Shown here: piece by piece, positions 1-12,130 of the stretch
Numbering within the stretch: position 1 is the first letter of the stretch
Layout: the number at the start of each line of letters is the position of its first letter
Assembly: GCA_018057825.1 (NCBI GenBank)
Contig: JAGPCY010000017.1
Location: 1-64,000, forward strand
Direction: 5' to 3'
Source: Kofleriaceae bacterium
GTDB taxonomy: Bacteria; Myxococcota_A; Polyangia; Haliangiales; Haliangiaceae
DNA length: 64,000 bases
Made by a program: the position numbers and the translations under genes
Notes under the pieces: generated by a model
Seen by the model: only the letters and a program-made list of their open reading frames with translations
What the model was told of the DNA's origin: nothing
The model's database searches: none

Positions 1-125
1 GGGTCGGGGTCGGGGTCGGGGCTCGGGCTCGGCCTCGGACTCGGTCTCGGTCTCCGCCTCGACCTCGATCTCGGCCTCGGTCTCGGACTCCGCCTCGGCC
101 TCCGCCTCGGCCTCGGCCTCCGCCT
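1..125 (-). repeat. GAGNCC hexamer tract after gene stop (cut by window edge)
   Basis: Degenerate 6-bp repeat. On the minus strand it reads as GAG followed by GCC, ACC, TCC or CGG-type triplets, and it starts directly after the stop codon at 126-128. The first 24 plus-strand bases are four G-runs joined by TC, a G-quadruplex-type pattern. The left end is outside the window. Confidence 0.85.
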
Positions 126-1577
126 CTAGTTCGTACTAGGCCGCAGCCCCGTCGTATTCGGCGGACTGAACGTGCCGTTCAGGATCCGCGGACGATCGAC
201 GTAGCTATTGACCCGGATCCGCCCCGCCGCGCCGCCGCCACCACCGCCACCGTCCACGCCGCCGCGTCCGGCCCCCGGATTCGTCCCGGCGCCCGTGCCG
301 GTGCCACCGGCGCCGCCCGCGCCACCCGAGGTCGTGGTGCCATCGGGCGCCGTACCGCCGGCGGCCGGGGTCGCGTCGTTGCGGCCGTCCTCGCCGGCAT
401 CGGTGGTATTGCCGGCGCCACCGCCGCCGCCGTTGGCGGTGACGATGGCCTCGGCCGCGACCGTGACCGACGGCGCCTCGAGGAGGAGCGCCCCGCCAGC
501 GCCGCCGCCGCCGCCGCCGGTGGTCGGATCGTCGCTCGAGCCATCGCCACCCTCGCCGGCCGCGTCGATGAGGGCGCCGGCGCCCTCGACGGTCAGGGAG
601 GTGAGCGAGACGAGCTGGAAGGCGCCGCCGCCGCCGCCGCCCAGGGCGATCGGGGTCTGGTTGTGGCCGCGGCCACCGCCGCTGCCGCCGATCAGCGGAT
701 CGAGGGTGGCTGGCGCGCAGGTCGCGATGGCGGTCCCGAGCGGACCGCCGCCGCCGGCCCCGCCAGGCACCGACATGCCGCCGCCTGCCCCGCCGGTCTC
801 CTGCGTCGGCCCCGAGCCGCCGGTGCCGTTGCCGCCGGGCGCGCACCCGGTGGCCGCGGTGGTGCCGGTGGCGCCGCGACCGCCGCCGGCGCCCGGACAG
901 ATCTGGCAGCCGCCGCCCATCAGATCGTAGCCGCCGCCGGCGTCGATCCAGCCGCGCACCACGACCGGACCAGCGCTGACGATCGCCGCCGCGCGCGCGC
1001 CGCGCAGATCGACCCACGAGGTCGCGTCGGGCATCGAGAACGAGCGCACGCTCCAGGTGCCGATCACCGGCGCGCCGACCTCGGCCTGGGTGACCCCGCG
1101 GTAGGCGATGCCGTTCATCACGCCGTCACCGCCGGGCCGCACGAGCTGACGATCGGTGTAGCCGCCGGCGCCGTGGGCCCAGCTCAGGATCTCGCCGGTG
1201 TCGCTGTTGAAGACGAAGGCCCGTCCAGCCGGCACCGTCAGATCGGTGGTCGATGCCAGCGCCTCGGCGGTCGGCACGTCGTTCGACGGCTGGAACACCC
1301 GGCACACCAGGGCGGCGCCGTCGCAGCCCGCCGGGCAGTCGGTCGTGACCGGGCCGGTCGGCCCACAGGTGGTGAGGATGAAGCCGCTGCACGACGGGGT
1401 GCAGGTCGGGGCGTCGACGGCGTCGACCGCGGCGTCGGTCAGCGGGCCGTCGATCGCCTGCGGCCCGTCGAGATCGGGGCCGTCGTCGCCCGGCGGCGCG
1501 TCGACGGGGGCCCCAGCCCCGCGCGGATCGAACCCGCAGGCGACCAGGCCGAGGCACAAGGCAGCGGCGGCGCGCAT
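126..1577 (-). CDS. Glycine-rich cysteine-containing surface lipoprotein
   Basis: Predicted lipoprotein of 483 aa. Residues 1-14 form a short signal with lipobox LVAC, so Cys14 would be lipidated. An Asp/Pro-rich linker (about 20-55) and a cysteine-rich stretch (about 56-95) follow. The C-terminal half (about 190-465) is dominated by Gly runs alternating with short hydrophobic strands. ATG at 1577 is chosen because it gives the signal peptide and has a TACGCT element 7 nt upstream. It lies 13 bp after the aminopeptidase gene on the same strand, so it may also be read through from it. Function is unknown; the composition resembles secreted adhesive or wall-like proteins, which is inference. 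The hexamer tract follows its stop directly. Confidence 0.8.
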   Translation of the reverse strand: MRAAAALCLGLVACGFDPRGAGAPVDAPPGDDGPDLDGPQAIDGPLTDAAVDAVDAPTCTPSCSGFILTTCGPTGPVTTDCPAGCDGAALVCRVFQPSNDVPTAEALASTTDLTVPAGRAFVFNSDTGEILSWAHGAGGYTDRQLVRPGGDGVMNGIAYRGVTQAEVGAPVIGTWSVRSFSMPDATSWVDLRGARAAAIVSAGPVVVRGWIDAGGGYDLMGGGCQICPGAGGGRGATGTTAATGCAPGGNGTGGSGPTQETGGAGGGMSVPGGAGGGGPLGTAIATCAPATLDPLIGGSGGGRGHNQTPIALGGGGGGAFQLVSLTSLTVEGAGALIDAAGEGGDGSSDDPTTGGGGGGAGGALLLEAPSVTVAAEAIVTANGGGGGAGNTTDAGEDGRNDATPAAGGTAPDGTTTSGGAGGAGGTGTGAGTNPGAGRGGVDGGGGGGGAAGRIRVNSYVDRPRILNGTFSPPNTTGLRPSTN

Positions 1578-1584
1578 GGGGGTG

Positions 1585-1590
1585 AGCGTA
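1585..1590 (-). promoter_or_regulatory. -10-like TACGCT
   Basis: Seven nt upstream of the ATG at 1577. It sits between that start and the stop codon of the aminopeptidase gene. Confidence 0.5.
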
Positions 1591-4179
1591 TCACGGGGTC
1601 TTGGCGCGTCGCGGCCGAGCTCGAGGTCGGGCCGGGCGTCGCTGCCGGGCCGGCCGACGTGGTCCCGCCGGGGGCTCGACCGGCCGGGCGTCGAGCTTGT
1701 CGAGGCGCTCGCGCAGCCCGGCGGTGGTGGCCTTGAGCGCGGCGACCTCGTCGCGCAGGCGGGCCAGCTCCTCGGTCGCGCCGGCGCCGTCGCGGAGTGC
1801 CCGCACGATCTCCTTGCCGCGCCGCCGCAGCCGCCCATCGAGCTCGCGGTCGATCATCCGCTCGATCGCGCCGACCGCGGCGCGGTCGCCCCAGGTCGCC
1901 AGCGCCTCGAGGGCCGCGGCCTGGACCCGGAAGTCGCGATCGCCGAGCAGCTCCTCGACGCGCTCGCGGGCCCGCACCGCGTCCTTGTCGCGCCGCCCCT
2001 GGCACAGGGTCGCCAGCGCGCCCAGGGCCGCGCGCCGCCCGCCCGACGGCGTGCCCCAGGCCGCGCCCGCCAGGAGCACGTCGAGCGCGCTGTCGTCGCG
2101 GGCCTCGGCCAGGCCGCGGTAGGCGTGCTGGCGGATGACGTCGGTGAACGAGCGCCGGGTCGCGGCCTGGCGCAAGAGCGCCGGCGCCGCCGCGGCCCGG
2201 GTCTTGCCCAGGGCCAGGCAGGCCTCGGCCTCGACGAAGTAGCTGGGGTCGCCGCGCTCGACGAGGTCGGCCAGGACCGCGGCCGCCTTGTGGTCGTCGC
2301 GGAATTCGCCGAGCGCGCGGACGATCGCGCGCCGCGCCCGCGGGTGGGCCTCGACGATCACCGCGCGCACCAGGGCGTCGCGGGCGGCCTCGGTGCGGAG
2401 CGCGCCCAGGCCGGCGGCCGCCGCCCCGCGCACCGCCCAGAAGCTGTCGTCGGCCAGGACCCGGGTGAGGGTCGTGTGGGCCAGCGGCCCGCCGCGCTGC
2501 CCGAGGGCCCGGCACGCGTACCCGCGATCGATCGCCAGCGGCGCGTGGCCCGCCTGATCGGCCCACCACGCCAGGCTCTGCTCGATCGCGAAGGTGGCCA
2601 GGAGGCCGCGACCGGGGTCGACCACGCACCGCCGCGGCTCGGCCTCGGCGGGCAGGTAGAAGACCTGCTCGAGCCGGTCGACCACGACGCCGTGCTCGAC
2701 GGTGGTCTCGCCGATCGTGAGCGCGATCGTGAGCGGCAGGCGGAAGCACGGCGTCGCGCCCTCGATCCGCTGGGTCTGCGCGACCCGGACCTCGAGGAGC
2801 CGGGTCGCGGGGTCCCACGCCAGCCCGATCTTGAGCTCGGGGTGACCGGCGCCGTCCACTACCCATTGCGAGAAGAACCCGTCGAGGACCCGGCCGGTGG
2901 CGTCCTCGATCGCGCGCGCCAGATCGCGGGTCTCGACCGCGCCGTGGCGGTGCTTGGTCAGGTAGTGGCGCAGGCTGGCGAAGAAGCCGTCGTCGCCCAG
3001 CTCGCGCCGCACCATGTGCAGGACCCGCCCGCCCTTCTCGTACAGGTGATGATCGAAGATGTCGATCGGCTCGTCGTAGAGCTTGGTGGCGATGGTCCGG
3101 CGATAACGCCCGCCGTCCTCGCCGAGGTAGCTGTGCAGCCACTCATCGAGCTCGAGATCGGCGGCGTCGCGACCCTCGTGGTGCTCGCGCCACAGATACT
3201 CGGCGTAGGTCGCGAAGCCCTCGTTGAGCCAGCCCTCGCCCCAGTCGCGACAGGTGACCAGATCGCCGAACCACTGGTGGGCCAGCTCGTGGGCGACCAG
3301 CGCGTCGACGTCGTAGTCGACCGCGGCCCGGGCGTCGAGCAGGACGGCGTCGGTCAAGGTCGTCGCGCTGGTGTTCTCCATGCCGCCGAAGATGAAGTCG
3401 GCGGCGAAGACCTGGGCGTAGCGCGGATACGGATAGGCGACGCCGAACTGCCGTGAGAACAGCTCGAGCATCTGCGGAGTCCGGCCCAGGGTGCGCTGGG
3501 CCTCGGCCTCGCGGCCGGGCGCGACGTGGTAGGTGACCGGCAGGTCGCGCCAGCGATCCTCGACGGTGACCAGGGCGCCCGCGACCAGGGTGATCAGGTA
3601 GCAGGCGTGGGGCACGTCGAGCCGCCAGTGCGCGGTGCGGCGCGCGCCGACCACCCGATCGCTGACCAGGACGCCGTTGGACAGCGCGGTCCACGCCGCC
3701 GGCACGGTGGCGATCACCTCGCTGGTCGCCTTCTCGTGGGGGCTGTCGACACACGGGAACCAGTGGCGCGAGTCCTCGTCCTGGCCCTGGGTCCACGCCA
3801 TCGCCGGCTTGTCGGGATAGCCGGGATCGGGCGCGGTGAAGTACAGCCCGCGGCGCGGCTGGGCCGCGTAGTCGACCGCGAGCTCGGCCCGGGCGCCGGC
3901 GGCCAGCGGGGCCTTCGGCGCGACCCGCAGCCGACGGCCGTCGCACGACCACCGCGCCGGGGCGCCGTCGACGCGGACCGCGGCGATGGTCAGCTCGACG
4001 GCGTCGAAGGCGAGCTCGGCGACCGGCGCGGCGAGGGCGCGGACCGCGATCGTGGTGGTCCCGGTCACCGACGCGGTCGCCGGATCGAGGGCCAACGCGA
4101 TCCGGTAGTGCTCGACGTCGAAGGTCCGGTCGGGGGCGTAGCGCGGCCGGGCGCCGGGCAGCGGAAACTCGCGGCTCAT
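1591..4179 (-). CDS. M1-family zinc aminopeptidase with C-terminal helical-repeat extension
   Basis: Metallopeptidase of 862 aa, predicted to remove N-terminal residues from peptides. The M1 core shows the exopeptidase motif GGMEN and, about 40 residues later, the zinc motif HELAHQWFGD with the downstream glutamate in NEGFATYAEY. The N-terminal beta domain matches the M1 family. After the catalytic half, residues from about 540 to 820 are short helix pairs rich in Ala, Leu and Arg that look like HEAT-type repeats, ending in a Lys/Arg/Pro-rich tail. I take ATG 4179 (MSREFPLPG) rather than a start 36 bp further upstream, since the extra residues show no conservation. No signal peptide is evident, so it is probably cytoplasmic. 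Confidence 0.9.
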   Translation of the reverse strand: MSREFPLPGARPRYAPDRTFDVEHYRIALALDPATASVTGTTTIAVRALAAPVAELAFDAVELTIAAVRVDGAPARWSCDGRRLRVAPKAPLAAGARAELAVDYAAQPRRGLYFTAPDPGYPDKPAMAWTQGQDEDSRHWFPCVDSPHEKATSEVIATVPAAWTALSNGVLVSDRVVGARRTAHWRLDVPHACYLITLVAGALVTVEDRWRDLPVTYHVAPGREAEAQRTLGRTPQMLELFSRQFGVAYPYPRYAQVFAADFIFGGMENTSATTLTDAVLLDARAAVDYDVDALVAHELAHQWFGDLVTCRDWGEGWLNEGFATYAEYLWREHHEGRDAADLELDEWLHSYLGEDGGRYRRTIATKLYDEPIDIFDHHLYEKGGRVLHMVRRELGDDGFFASLRHYLTKHRHGAVETRDLARAIEDATGRVLDGFFSQWVVDGAGHPELKIGLAWDPATRLLEVRVAQTQRIEGATPCFRLPLTIALTIGETTVEHGVVVDRLEQVFYLPAEAEPRRCVVDPGRGLLATFAIEQSLAWWADQAGHAPLAIDRGYACRALGQRGGPLAHTTLTRVLADDSFWAVRGAAAAGLGALRTEAARDALVRAVIVEAHPRARRAIVRALGEFRDDHKAAAVLADLVERGDPSYFVEAEACLALGKTRAAAAPALLRQAATRRSFTDVIRQHAYRGLAEARDDSALDVLLAGAAWGTPSGGRRAALGALATLCQGRRDKDAVRARERVEELLGDRDFRVQAAALEALATWGDRAAVGAIERMIDRELDGRLRRRGKEIVRALRDGAGATEELARLRDEVAALKATTAGLRERLDKLDARPVEPPAGPRRPARQRRPARPRARPRRAKTP

Positions 4180-4231
4180 GCCCCGACGGTGGCACGGCGC
4201 CGCGGCGGCCGACAAGCCGGGGCCGCGCCGG

Positions 4232-6853
<2,622 letters not shown>

Positions 6854-6915
6854 GGGCCGAGTATCGCACGGTCCGCGGCCGGGCCGGCGCCCCACCTTCA
6901 CCGGCCGACCTGGGG

Positions 6916-6921
6916 TAGGCT
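6916..6921 (+). promoter_or_regulatory. -10-like TAGGCT
   Basis: Eight nt before the ATG at 6930, in the kinase/activator divergent region. Confidence 0.5.
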
Positions 6922-6929
6922 GCCGGCCG

Positions 6930-8378
6930 ATGCCGGTCGACGACCTGCGCTCCGGAACCTGGGTGACCTACGTCGGCGGCCGCGCCACCGGCCTGCGGCT
7001 GCGGCGCTGCCGGGTCGAGGTCACGGCTGGCCCCGACGCCGGCCTGATCCGCGATCTCGAGGCGCCGGTGATCCGCGTCGGGGCGCGCCGCGGCAACGAC
7101 GTCCAGCTCTCCGACGCCAAGGTCTCGGGCTTGCACTGCGAGATCCGGCTCGATGACCGCGGCTATCGCCTGCGCGATCTCGACTCGACCAACGGCACCT
7201 TCGTCGGCGGCATCCGCATCAACGACGTCTACATCCAGCCCGGGGCCCAGATCGCGGTCGGCTCGACCCGGCTCAAGTTCGAGCCCCTCGGCGAGTCGGT
7301 CGAGCTCGAGATCTCCGAGCGCGATCGCCTGGGCGGCATGCTCGGTCGGTCGGTCAAGATGCGCGAGCTGTTCGCCCGGCTGCAGAAGCTGGCCGCCACC
7401 GACACCACCGTGCTCATCACCGGCGAGACCGGGGTCGGCAAGGAGCTGGCGGCCGAGTGCGTCCACGATCTGTCGCCGCGCGCCAAGGGGCCGTTCGTGG
7501 TCGTCGACTGCGGCTCGATCCCGCCGACCCTGATCGAGAGCGAGCTGTTCGGCCACGAGCGCGGCGCCTTCACCGGCGCCACCGCCAGCTACGCCGGCGC
7601 CTTCGAGCGCGCCCACGGCGGCACGGTCTTTCTCGACGAGCTCGGCGAGCTGCCGCTGGCGATGCAGCCCAAGCTCCTGCGGGTCCTCGAGGCCAAGGAG
7701 GTCCGGCGGGTCGGCGGCCAGCGCACGATCGCGGTCGACCTGCGGATCGTCGCCGCCACCAACCGCGACCTCGGCGTCGAGGTCAACCGCGGCCGGTTCC
7801 GCGAGGACCTGTTCTACCGCCTGGCGGTGGCCCGGGTCGTGGTGCCGCCGCTGCGCGAGCGCAAGGAGGACATCCCGCTCCTGATCGAGGGCATCCTGGC
7901 CACCACCCCGGGCGGCGAAGGCGCGTACATCGCGGCCGAGACGATCGATCTCATGATGAAGCACGACTGGCCGGGCAACGTCCGCGAGCTGCGCAACGTG
8001 ATCGAGCGCGCGGTGCTCCTGGCCGAGCCGCCGGAGAGCGCGGCCCAGCTCCGGCGCGCGCCGATCCCGCAGCCGCCGCCGCGGACCGATCACTCGACGC
8101 CGTCGACCACCGCGTCGTCGCCCGACGCCACGATGACCGTGCCGGTCGACATCGCCACCCCGTTCAAGTCGGCCAAGAGCAACGTCGTCGCCGAGTTCGA
8201 GCGCCGCTACATCTCGAAGCTCCTGGCCCACCACGACGGCAACATCTCGGCGGCCGCGCGCGCCGCCGGGATCGATCGCATGTCGATCCACAAGATGCTG
8301 CATCGCCTCGGCCTGGCCAACCCCGGCCGCGACGACGGCCCGCCGACCTTCGACATCTCGGATCAGACCGAGGACTGA
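6930..8378 (+). CDS. FHA-domain sigma-54-dependent transcription activator
   Basis: Bacterial enhancer-binding protein of 482 aa. An N-terminal FHA domain (about 45-115) carries the phosphothreonine-recognition pattern with [15 protein letters not shown] and DSTNGTFV. The AAA+ domain (about 140-375) has Walker A GETGVGKE, the sigma-54 contact loop GAFTGA, Walker B FLDELGEL and the arginine-finger segment near [10 protein letters not shown]-terminal Fis-type helix-turn-helix ends the protein ([20 protein letters not shown]). FHA activators are switched by phosphorylated partners, so the divergent kinase at 4232-6853 is the obvious candidate. ATG 6930 is chosen over a start 78 bp upstream because the FHA domain begins soon after it and a -10-like hexamer lies just before. 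Its stop overlaps the next start. Confidence 0.92.
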   Translation: MPVDDLRSGTWVTYVGGRATGLRLRRCRVEVTAGPDAGLIRDLEAPVIRVGARRGNDVQLSDAKVSGLHCEIRLDDRGYRLRDLDSTNGTFVGGIRINDVYIQPGAQIAVGSTRLKFEPLGESVELEISERDRLGGMLGRSVKMRELFARLQKLAATDTTVLITGETGVGKELAAECVHDLSPRAKGPFVVVDCGSIPPTLIESELFGHERGAFTGATASYAGAFERAHGGTVFLDELGELPLAMQPKLLRVLEAKEVRRVGGQRTIAVDLRIVAATNRDLGVEVNRGRFREDLFYRLAVARVVVPPLRERKEDIPLLIEGILATTPGGEGAYIAAETIDLMMKHDWPGNVRELRNVIERAVLLAEPPESAAQLRRAPIPQPPPRTDHSTPSTTASSPDATMTVPVDIATPFKSAKSNVVAEFERRYISKLLAHHDGNISAAARAAGIDRMSIHKMLHRLGLANPGRDDGPPTFDISDQTED

Positions 8379-9079
8379 TGGTCGACGACGACGACCCGTT
8401 CCGACGACCGGCGCACGCGCGCTCGGTCGCCCTCGAACGCCTGGCCGCCCGCCACCCCGACGCCGAGCTGATCCACGCGGTCGACGCGGTCGACGATCTC
8501 GACGCGATCGGCGCCGCCGTCGGCGATCCACCGCCGGCCGGCTGCCTGATGACCTTCGGCTACGTCGCCACGCTGGCGGTGGCCGCGGCGTGGCTGGTCA
8601 GCTCGCTGTCGTCGCTGTGGCTGGGTGTCGGCGGCGCGGTGATCGTGACGGGACACCTGAGCCTGGCGGTCGGCCGGGCCCGCTGGCGGCGCCGGGTCGC
8701 GCGCGCCCTGGCCTGGCTCGACGGGCTGCCGTTCCCGGTCACCGGGGTCCGCGGCTTCTTCGCCGCCACCGAGCCGATGGTCGACGTGAGCTTCCGCGCC
8801 GCGCCAGCGCTGGCCGACTTCGCGGCCGGGGTCCGGGCCTACGCCCCGACCGCGACCGTGACCGCGATCGGCCCGGCGACCTTCCGCCTGCGCTGGCCGA
8901 TCGCCGATCAGCCCGACGACCGCGAGCCGGCGTCGAAGGCGCCGCGCGACCTGGGCTGGCTGCGGCGCTTCGTCGACGAGGTGATCGTGCCGCTACACGC
9001 CGACCTGGGCGTCGAGCGAGTCGAGCTGGGCGGCACTCGGGCCCTGCCGGCGCCGGTCAAGCCACGACCTGCCACGTGA
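8378..9079 (+). CDS. Membrane protein of unknown function
   Basis: Protein of 233 aa with an acidic N-terminus (VDDDDPF), two adjacent hydrophobic helices at about 54-100 and a soluble C-terminal half. I do not recognise the family. The start overlaps the stop of the FHA activator by one base (TGATG), so it is translationally coupled and probably belongs to the same response. Its 3' end overlaps the convergent transporter gene by 23 bp. Confidence 0.75.
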   Translation: MVDDDDPFRRPAHARSVALERLAARHPDAELIHAVDAVDDLDAIGAAVGDPPPAGCLMTFGYVATLAVAAAWLVSSLSSLWLGVGGAVIVTGHLSLAVGRARWRRRVARALAWLDGLPFPVTGVRGFFAATEPMVDVSFRAAPALADFAAGVRAYAPTATVTAIGPATFRLRWPIADQPDDREPASKAPRDLGWLRRFVDEVIVPLHADLGVERVELGGTRALPAPVKPRPAT

Positions 9080-9806
9080 GCTTTGCGACCAGGGCCAGGG
9101 CCACCGCGACCGCGGCCAGGCGGACCACGCCACCGCCGCGCGTCAGGACGAGCTGGGCCCCGAGGAGGCCACCGACGAACTGCCCGGCCGCCATCGGCAG
9201 CGAGATCGACCACACGATCGCCCCGTGCGCGCCGAACCACACCACGGCCGCCAGGTTGGAGGCGAAGTTCACGACCTTGGCGTTGGCGCTGGCGCCGGCG
9301 GCGTCGTCGCCGACCAGCCACAGGAAGCCGACGATCAAGAGGGTGCCGGTGCCGGGGCCAAAGAACCCGTCGTAGGCGCCGATCACCAGGGCCACCGCGG
9401 TGGCGACGACGAGCGGTCGCCGCGGCGGGGCGGCGGCGGCCGGGCGCGGCAAGAGCACCAGGACCGCGGCCACCACCAAGAGCGCGATGAGCAGCGGCTT
9501 GAGCGCGCTGGGATCGAGCTGCGATACCGCGATCGCTCCCGCCAGCGAGCCCGCGAAGCCCGCGACGAAGGCCGGGCCGCTGCGCCGCGGCCCGAGCTTG
9601 CCGGCGCGCGCGAACCGCGCGGTCGCCGCCGCCGAGCCGAACACCGACTGCCCCTTGTTGGTGCCCAGGGCCAGCGGCGCCGGGACCCCGGCGGTGAGCA
9701 GGGCCGGCAAGGTCAGGAGGCCACCACCGCCGGCGATCGCGTCGACGAAGCCGGCGATCAGCGCGACCGCGGTCAGGACCAGGGTCGTGCCGAGGCCGAC
9801 GTCCAC
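9057..9806 (-). CDS. TSUP (TauE/SafE) family membrane transporter
   Basis: Integral membrane protein of 249 aa, predicted to export sulfite or organosulfur anions or a related solute, as known for the TauE/SafE family. It has about eight hydrophobic helices and the family's two repeated motifs near the start of each half, GFVDAIAGGGGLLTLPALL and GAYDGFFGPGTGTLLI, with the NKGQSVFGS segment after the first. The GTG at 9806 is chosen because it starts just before the first helix and a TACAGT element lies 6 nt upstream. It is divergent from the PLP decarboxylase; the 3' end overlaps the convergent gene. Confidence 0.88.
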   Translation of the reverse strand: MDVGLGTTLVLTAVALIAGFVDAIAGGGGLLTLPALLTAGVPAPLALGTNKGQSVFGSAAATARFARAGKLGPRRSGPAFVAGFAGSLAGAIAVSQLDPSALKPLLIALLVVAAVLVLLPRPAAAAPPRRPLVVATAVALVIGAYDGFFGPGTGTLLIVGFLWLVGDDAAGASANAKVVNFASNLAAVVWFGAHGAIVWSISLPMAAGQFVGGLLGAQLVLTRGGGVVRLAAVAVALALVAKLTWQVVA

Positions 9807-9812
9807 CGCGGC

Positions 9813-9818
9813 ACTGTA
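9813..9818 (-). promoter_or_regulatory. -10-like TACAGT
   Basis: Six nt before the GTG at 9806. Confidence 0.5.
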
Positions 9819-9840
9819 CCGCCGCCCGCGCCCGCCGCGG

Positions 9841-9846
9841 TAGGCT
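9841..9846 (+). promoter_or_regulatory. -10-like TAGGCT
   Basis: Seven nt before the ATG at 9854. The two divergent -10-like elements here are only 22 bp apart. Confidence 0.5.
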
Positions 9847-9853
9847 GGCGGCG

Positions 9854-11311
9854 ATGTCGGTCGCTGCCGTCCCGCCACCGTCGCCGCGCCTGGTCGCCGC
9901 CTACGATCCCGATCGGTTCCGCGCCGACGGCTACCGGGTGATCGACGCGCTGACCGCGCATCTCCGGACCGCGATCGACGGCGACGACCTGCCGGTCCTG
10001 CCGTGGCAGCCGCCGGCCGACGCGGTGGCGGCGTGCCCGGCCGAGTTCTCCGACGAGCCGGTCGCCAGCGTGGTCGACACCGTGACCGAGACCCTGGCCG
10101 GATCGATCCGCCTGCACCACCCGCGCTACCTCGGCCATCAGGTGCCACCGCCGGTGCCGTCGGCGGCCCTGGCCGACGCGATGGCGGCGCTGCTCAACAA
10201 CGGCATGGCGGTCTACGAGATGGGCGGCGCCGCGACGCCCCACGAGCTCGCGGTGATCGGCTGGATGGCCCGCACCCTCGGGCTGCCGGCCGGCGCCGGG
10301 GGCCTGCTCACCTCGGGCGGCTCGCTCGGCAACCTGACCGCCCTGGTGGCGGCGCGCGCGGCCCGGGCCGGCCACGACGTGTGGACCGAGGGCAGTCATG
10401 CCGCGCCGCCGCTGGCGGTGCTGGTGGCGACCACCGCGCACTACTCGATCGATCGCGCGGTCCGCATCCTCGGCTGGGGCGCCGGCGGCGCGATCCCGGT
10501 CGCGGTCGACGCGCAGTTCCGCCTGCGCCCCGACGATCTGCCGCGGGCCGTGGCCGCGGCCCGGGCCGCCGGCCGCACCCCGATCGCGGTGGTGGCCTCG
10601 GCCGGCTCGACCGCCACCGGCGCCTTCGATCCGCTGCCGGCGATCGCCGACGTGTGCGCCGAGGCCGGGCTGTGGCTGCACGTCGACGGCGCCCACGGCG
10701 CGGCCGCGGCCCTGACGCCGGCCCACGCCCACCTGGTGGCCGGGATCGAGCGCGCCGACTCGGTGGTGTGGGACGCCCACAAGCTCCTGGCGATGCCGGC
10801 CCTGTGCACGGCGGTGCTGTATCGCGACGTCGAGCACGCCTACGGCGCCTTCGCCCAGGACGCCAGCTACCTGTTCGCGCGCGAGCGCCAGTGGTGGAAC
10901 CTCGGGCTGCGCACGCTCGAGTGCACCAAGCGCATGATGGGCTCGATCCTCTATGCCAGCCTGCGCGCCCACGGCGTCGGGTTCTTCCGCGACTACGTCC
11001 TGCGGGTCTTCGCCCTGGGGGCGGCGCTGGCCGAGCGGATCGACGCCGCCGCCGACTTCGAGCTGGCGGTCCGGCCCGAGGCCAACATCGTCTGCTTCCG
11101 CTACCGCCCGGCCGGTGGGCCTGCCCCCGGGCCCGCCCTCGACGAGCTGCAGGCGACGATCCGGACCCGCGGGCGCGATCGCGGACGCCTGTACTTCCTC
11201 GACACCCAGCTCGCCGGCGCCCGCTGGCTGCGGACCGCGATCATGAACCCGCTGACCCGCGGCGACGACCTCGACGACCTGCTGTCCGAGATCCGGACAC
11301 TCGGCGGGTGA
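9854..11311 (+). CDS. PLP-dependent group II amino-acid decarboxylase
   Basis: Decarboxylase of 485 aa in the aromatic-amino-acid/glutamate/diaminobutyrate decarboxylase family. The PLP-binding lysine is in VWDAHKLL, preceded by the cofactor aspartate/histidine segment LHVDGAHGAAA; the substrate-side segment LHHPRYLGHQ lies near residue 90. Length and order match the family. The substrate cannot be read from the motifs; tyrosine/DOPA/tryptophan and 2,4-diaminobutyrate remain possible. It is transcribed alone, divergent from the TSUP transporter, and ends 3 bp before a convergent gene. Confidence 0.88.
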   Translation: MSVAAVPPPSPRLVAAYDPDRFRADGYRVIDALTAHLRTAIDGDDLPVLPWQPPADAVAACPAEFSDEPVASVVDTVTETLAGSIRLHHPRYLGHQVPPPVPSAALADAMAALLNNGMAVYEMGGAATPHELAVIGWMARTLGLPAGAGGLLTSGGSLGNLTALVAARAARAGHDVWTEGSHAAPPLAVLVATTAHYSIDRAVRILGWGAGGAIPVAVDAQFRLRPDDLPRAVAAARAAGRTPIAVVASAGSTATGAFDPLPAIADVCAEAGLWLHVDGAHGAAAALTPAHAHLVAGIERADSVVWDAHKLLAMPALCTAVLYRDVEHAYGAFAQDASYLFARERQWWNLGLRTLECTKRMMGSILYASLRAHGVGFFRDYVLRVFALGAALAERIDAAADFELAVRPEANIVCFRYRPAGGPAPGPALDELQATIRTRGRDRGRLYFLDTQLAGARWLRTAIMNPLTRGDDLDDLLSEIRTLGG

Positions 11312-11314
11312 GCC

Positions 11315-12130
11315 TCACCCCGGCGGCGGCACGACCCGACGCAGGCCGGCGCGCTTGAGCTTGTCGAGGAGCCGGGCCCGATCGCTCGAGCGCTCGCCGC
11401 GGTAGTGCAGGTGCGGCCCGCTGGCGACGTCGGCCAGCGGATCGACCGCCTCGAGGCCGTGGCGGGCCAGCCAGGTCGCGACCTGATCGGTCAGGCCGGC
11501 GTCGTCGGACAACCACAAGAGGGTCTTGTGCTGGGTCAGGCGCCAGGTCGAGCGCGGGGTCCGGACGTAGGCGGCGACGTCGACGTGACCGCTGGCCAGG
11601 CAGTCGACCTCGAAGTCGTCGAGGAACCGGATGGCGCGCCGGACGTCGCGCAGCCGCGGGGTCAGCCAGACCTGGCGCAGCCCGGGCGGATCGAGGTGAT
11701 CGGCGACCTCGACCTCGAGGTTGTCGATGGTCGGCAGCCGCTCGACCACGTCGAGGAAGACCTCGCGCACCGCGGCCCCGGCGACCACCGCCTCGATCAC
11801 CTGGGTGTCGCCGTCCTGGTGCCGGCGCAGCCCGGGCGCGATCGCCGCGCGGGCCCGCTCGCCCAGGGTCGGGACCACGCCGGTCGGATACTCGAAGCTC
11901 GGCAGCGTCGGCGGCTCGGCCAAGACGACCACCCCGCGACCGACCGCCTCGCCGAGCGGCGCGGCGCCGCCGTCGACCGCCGCCGCCGCGACCGGCCAGA
12001 CCCGCCGACCGCCGCGCCCCAGGCGCGCCACGACCAGCGCGATCGCGGCGCCCGGGTGCTCGGCCTCGGCCGCGGCCAGGGTGGTGGCGGCGCCGTCGGA
12101 CACCGCCACCCGATACCAGCGGCGGCTCAT
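11315..12130 (-). CDS. Conserved protein of unknown function
   Basis: Protein of 271 aa with no domain I recognise. The C-terminal part is rich in Arg and His. There is no signal peptide or membrane helix. ATG 12130 overlaps the upstream lipoprotein stop in an ATGA junction, so it is the last gene of a three-gene operon with the PEGA protein and the lipoprotein. A role in the same surface or signalling process is inferred from that coupling only. Confidence 0.72.
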   Translation of the reverse strand: MSRRWYRVAVSDGAATTLAAAEAEHPGAAIALVVARLGRGGRRVWPVAAAAVDGGAAPLGEAVGRGVVVLAEPPTLPSFEYPTGVVPTLGERARAAIAPGLRRHQDGDTQVIEAVVAGAAVREVFLDVVERLPTIDNLEVEVADHLDPPGLRQVWLTPRLRDVRRAIRFLDDFEVDCLASGHVDVAAYVRTPRSTWRLTQHKTLLWLSDDAGLTDQVATWLARHGLEAVDPLADVASGPHLHYRGERSSDRARLLDKLKRAGLRRVVPPPG

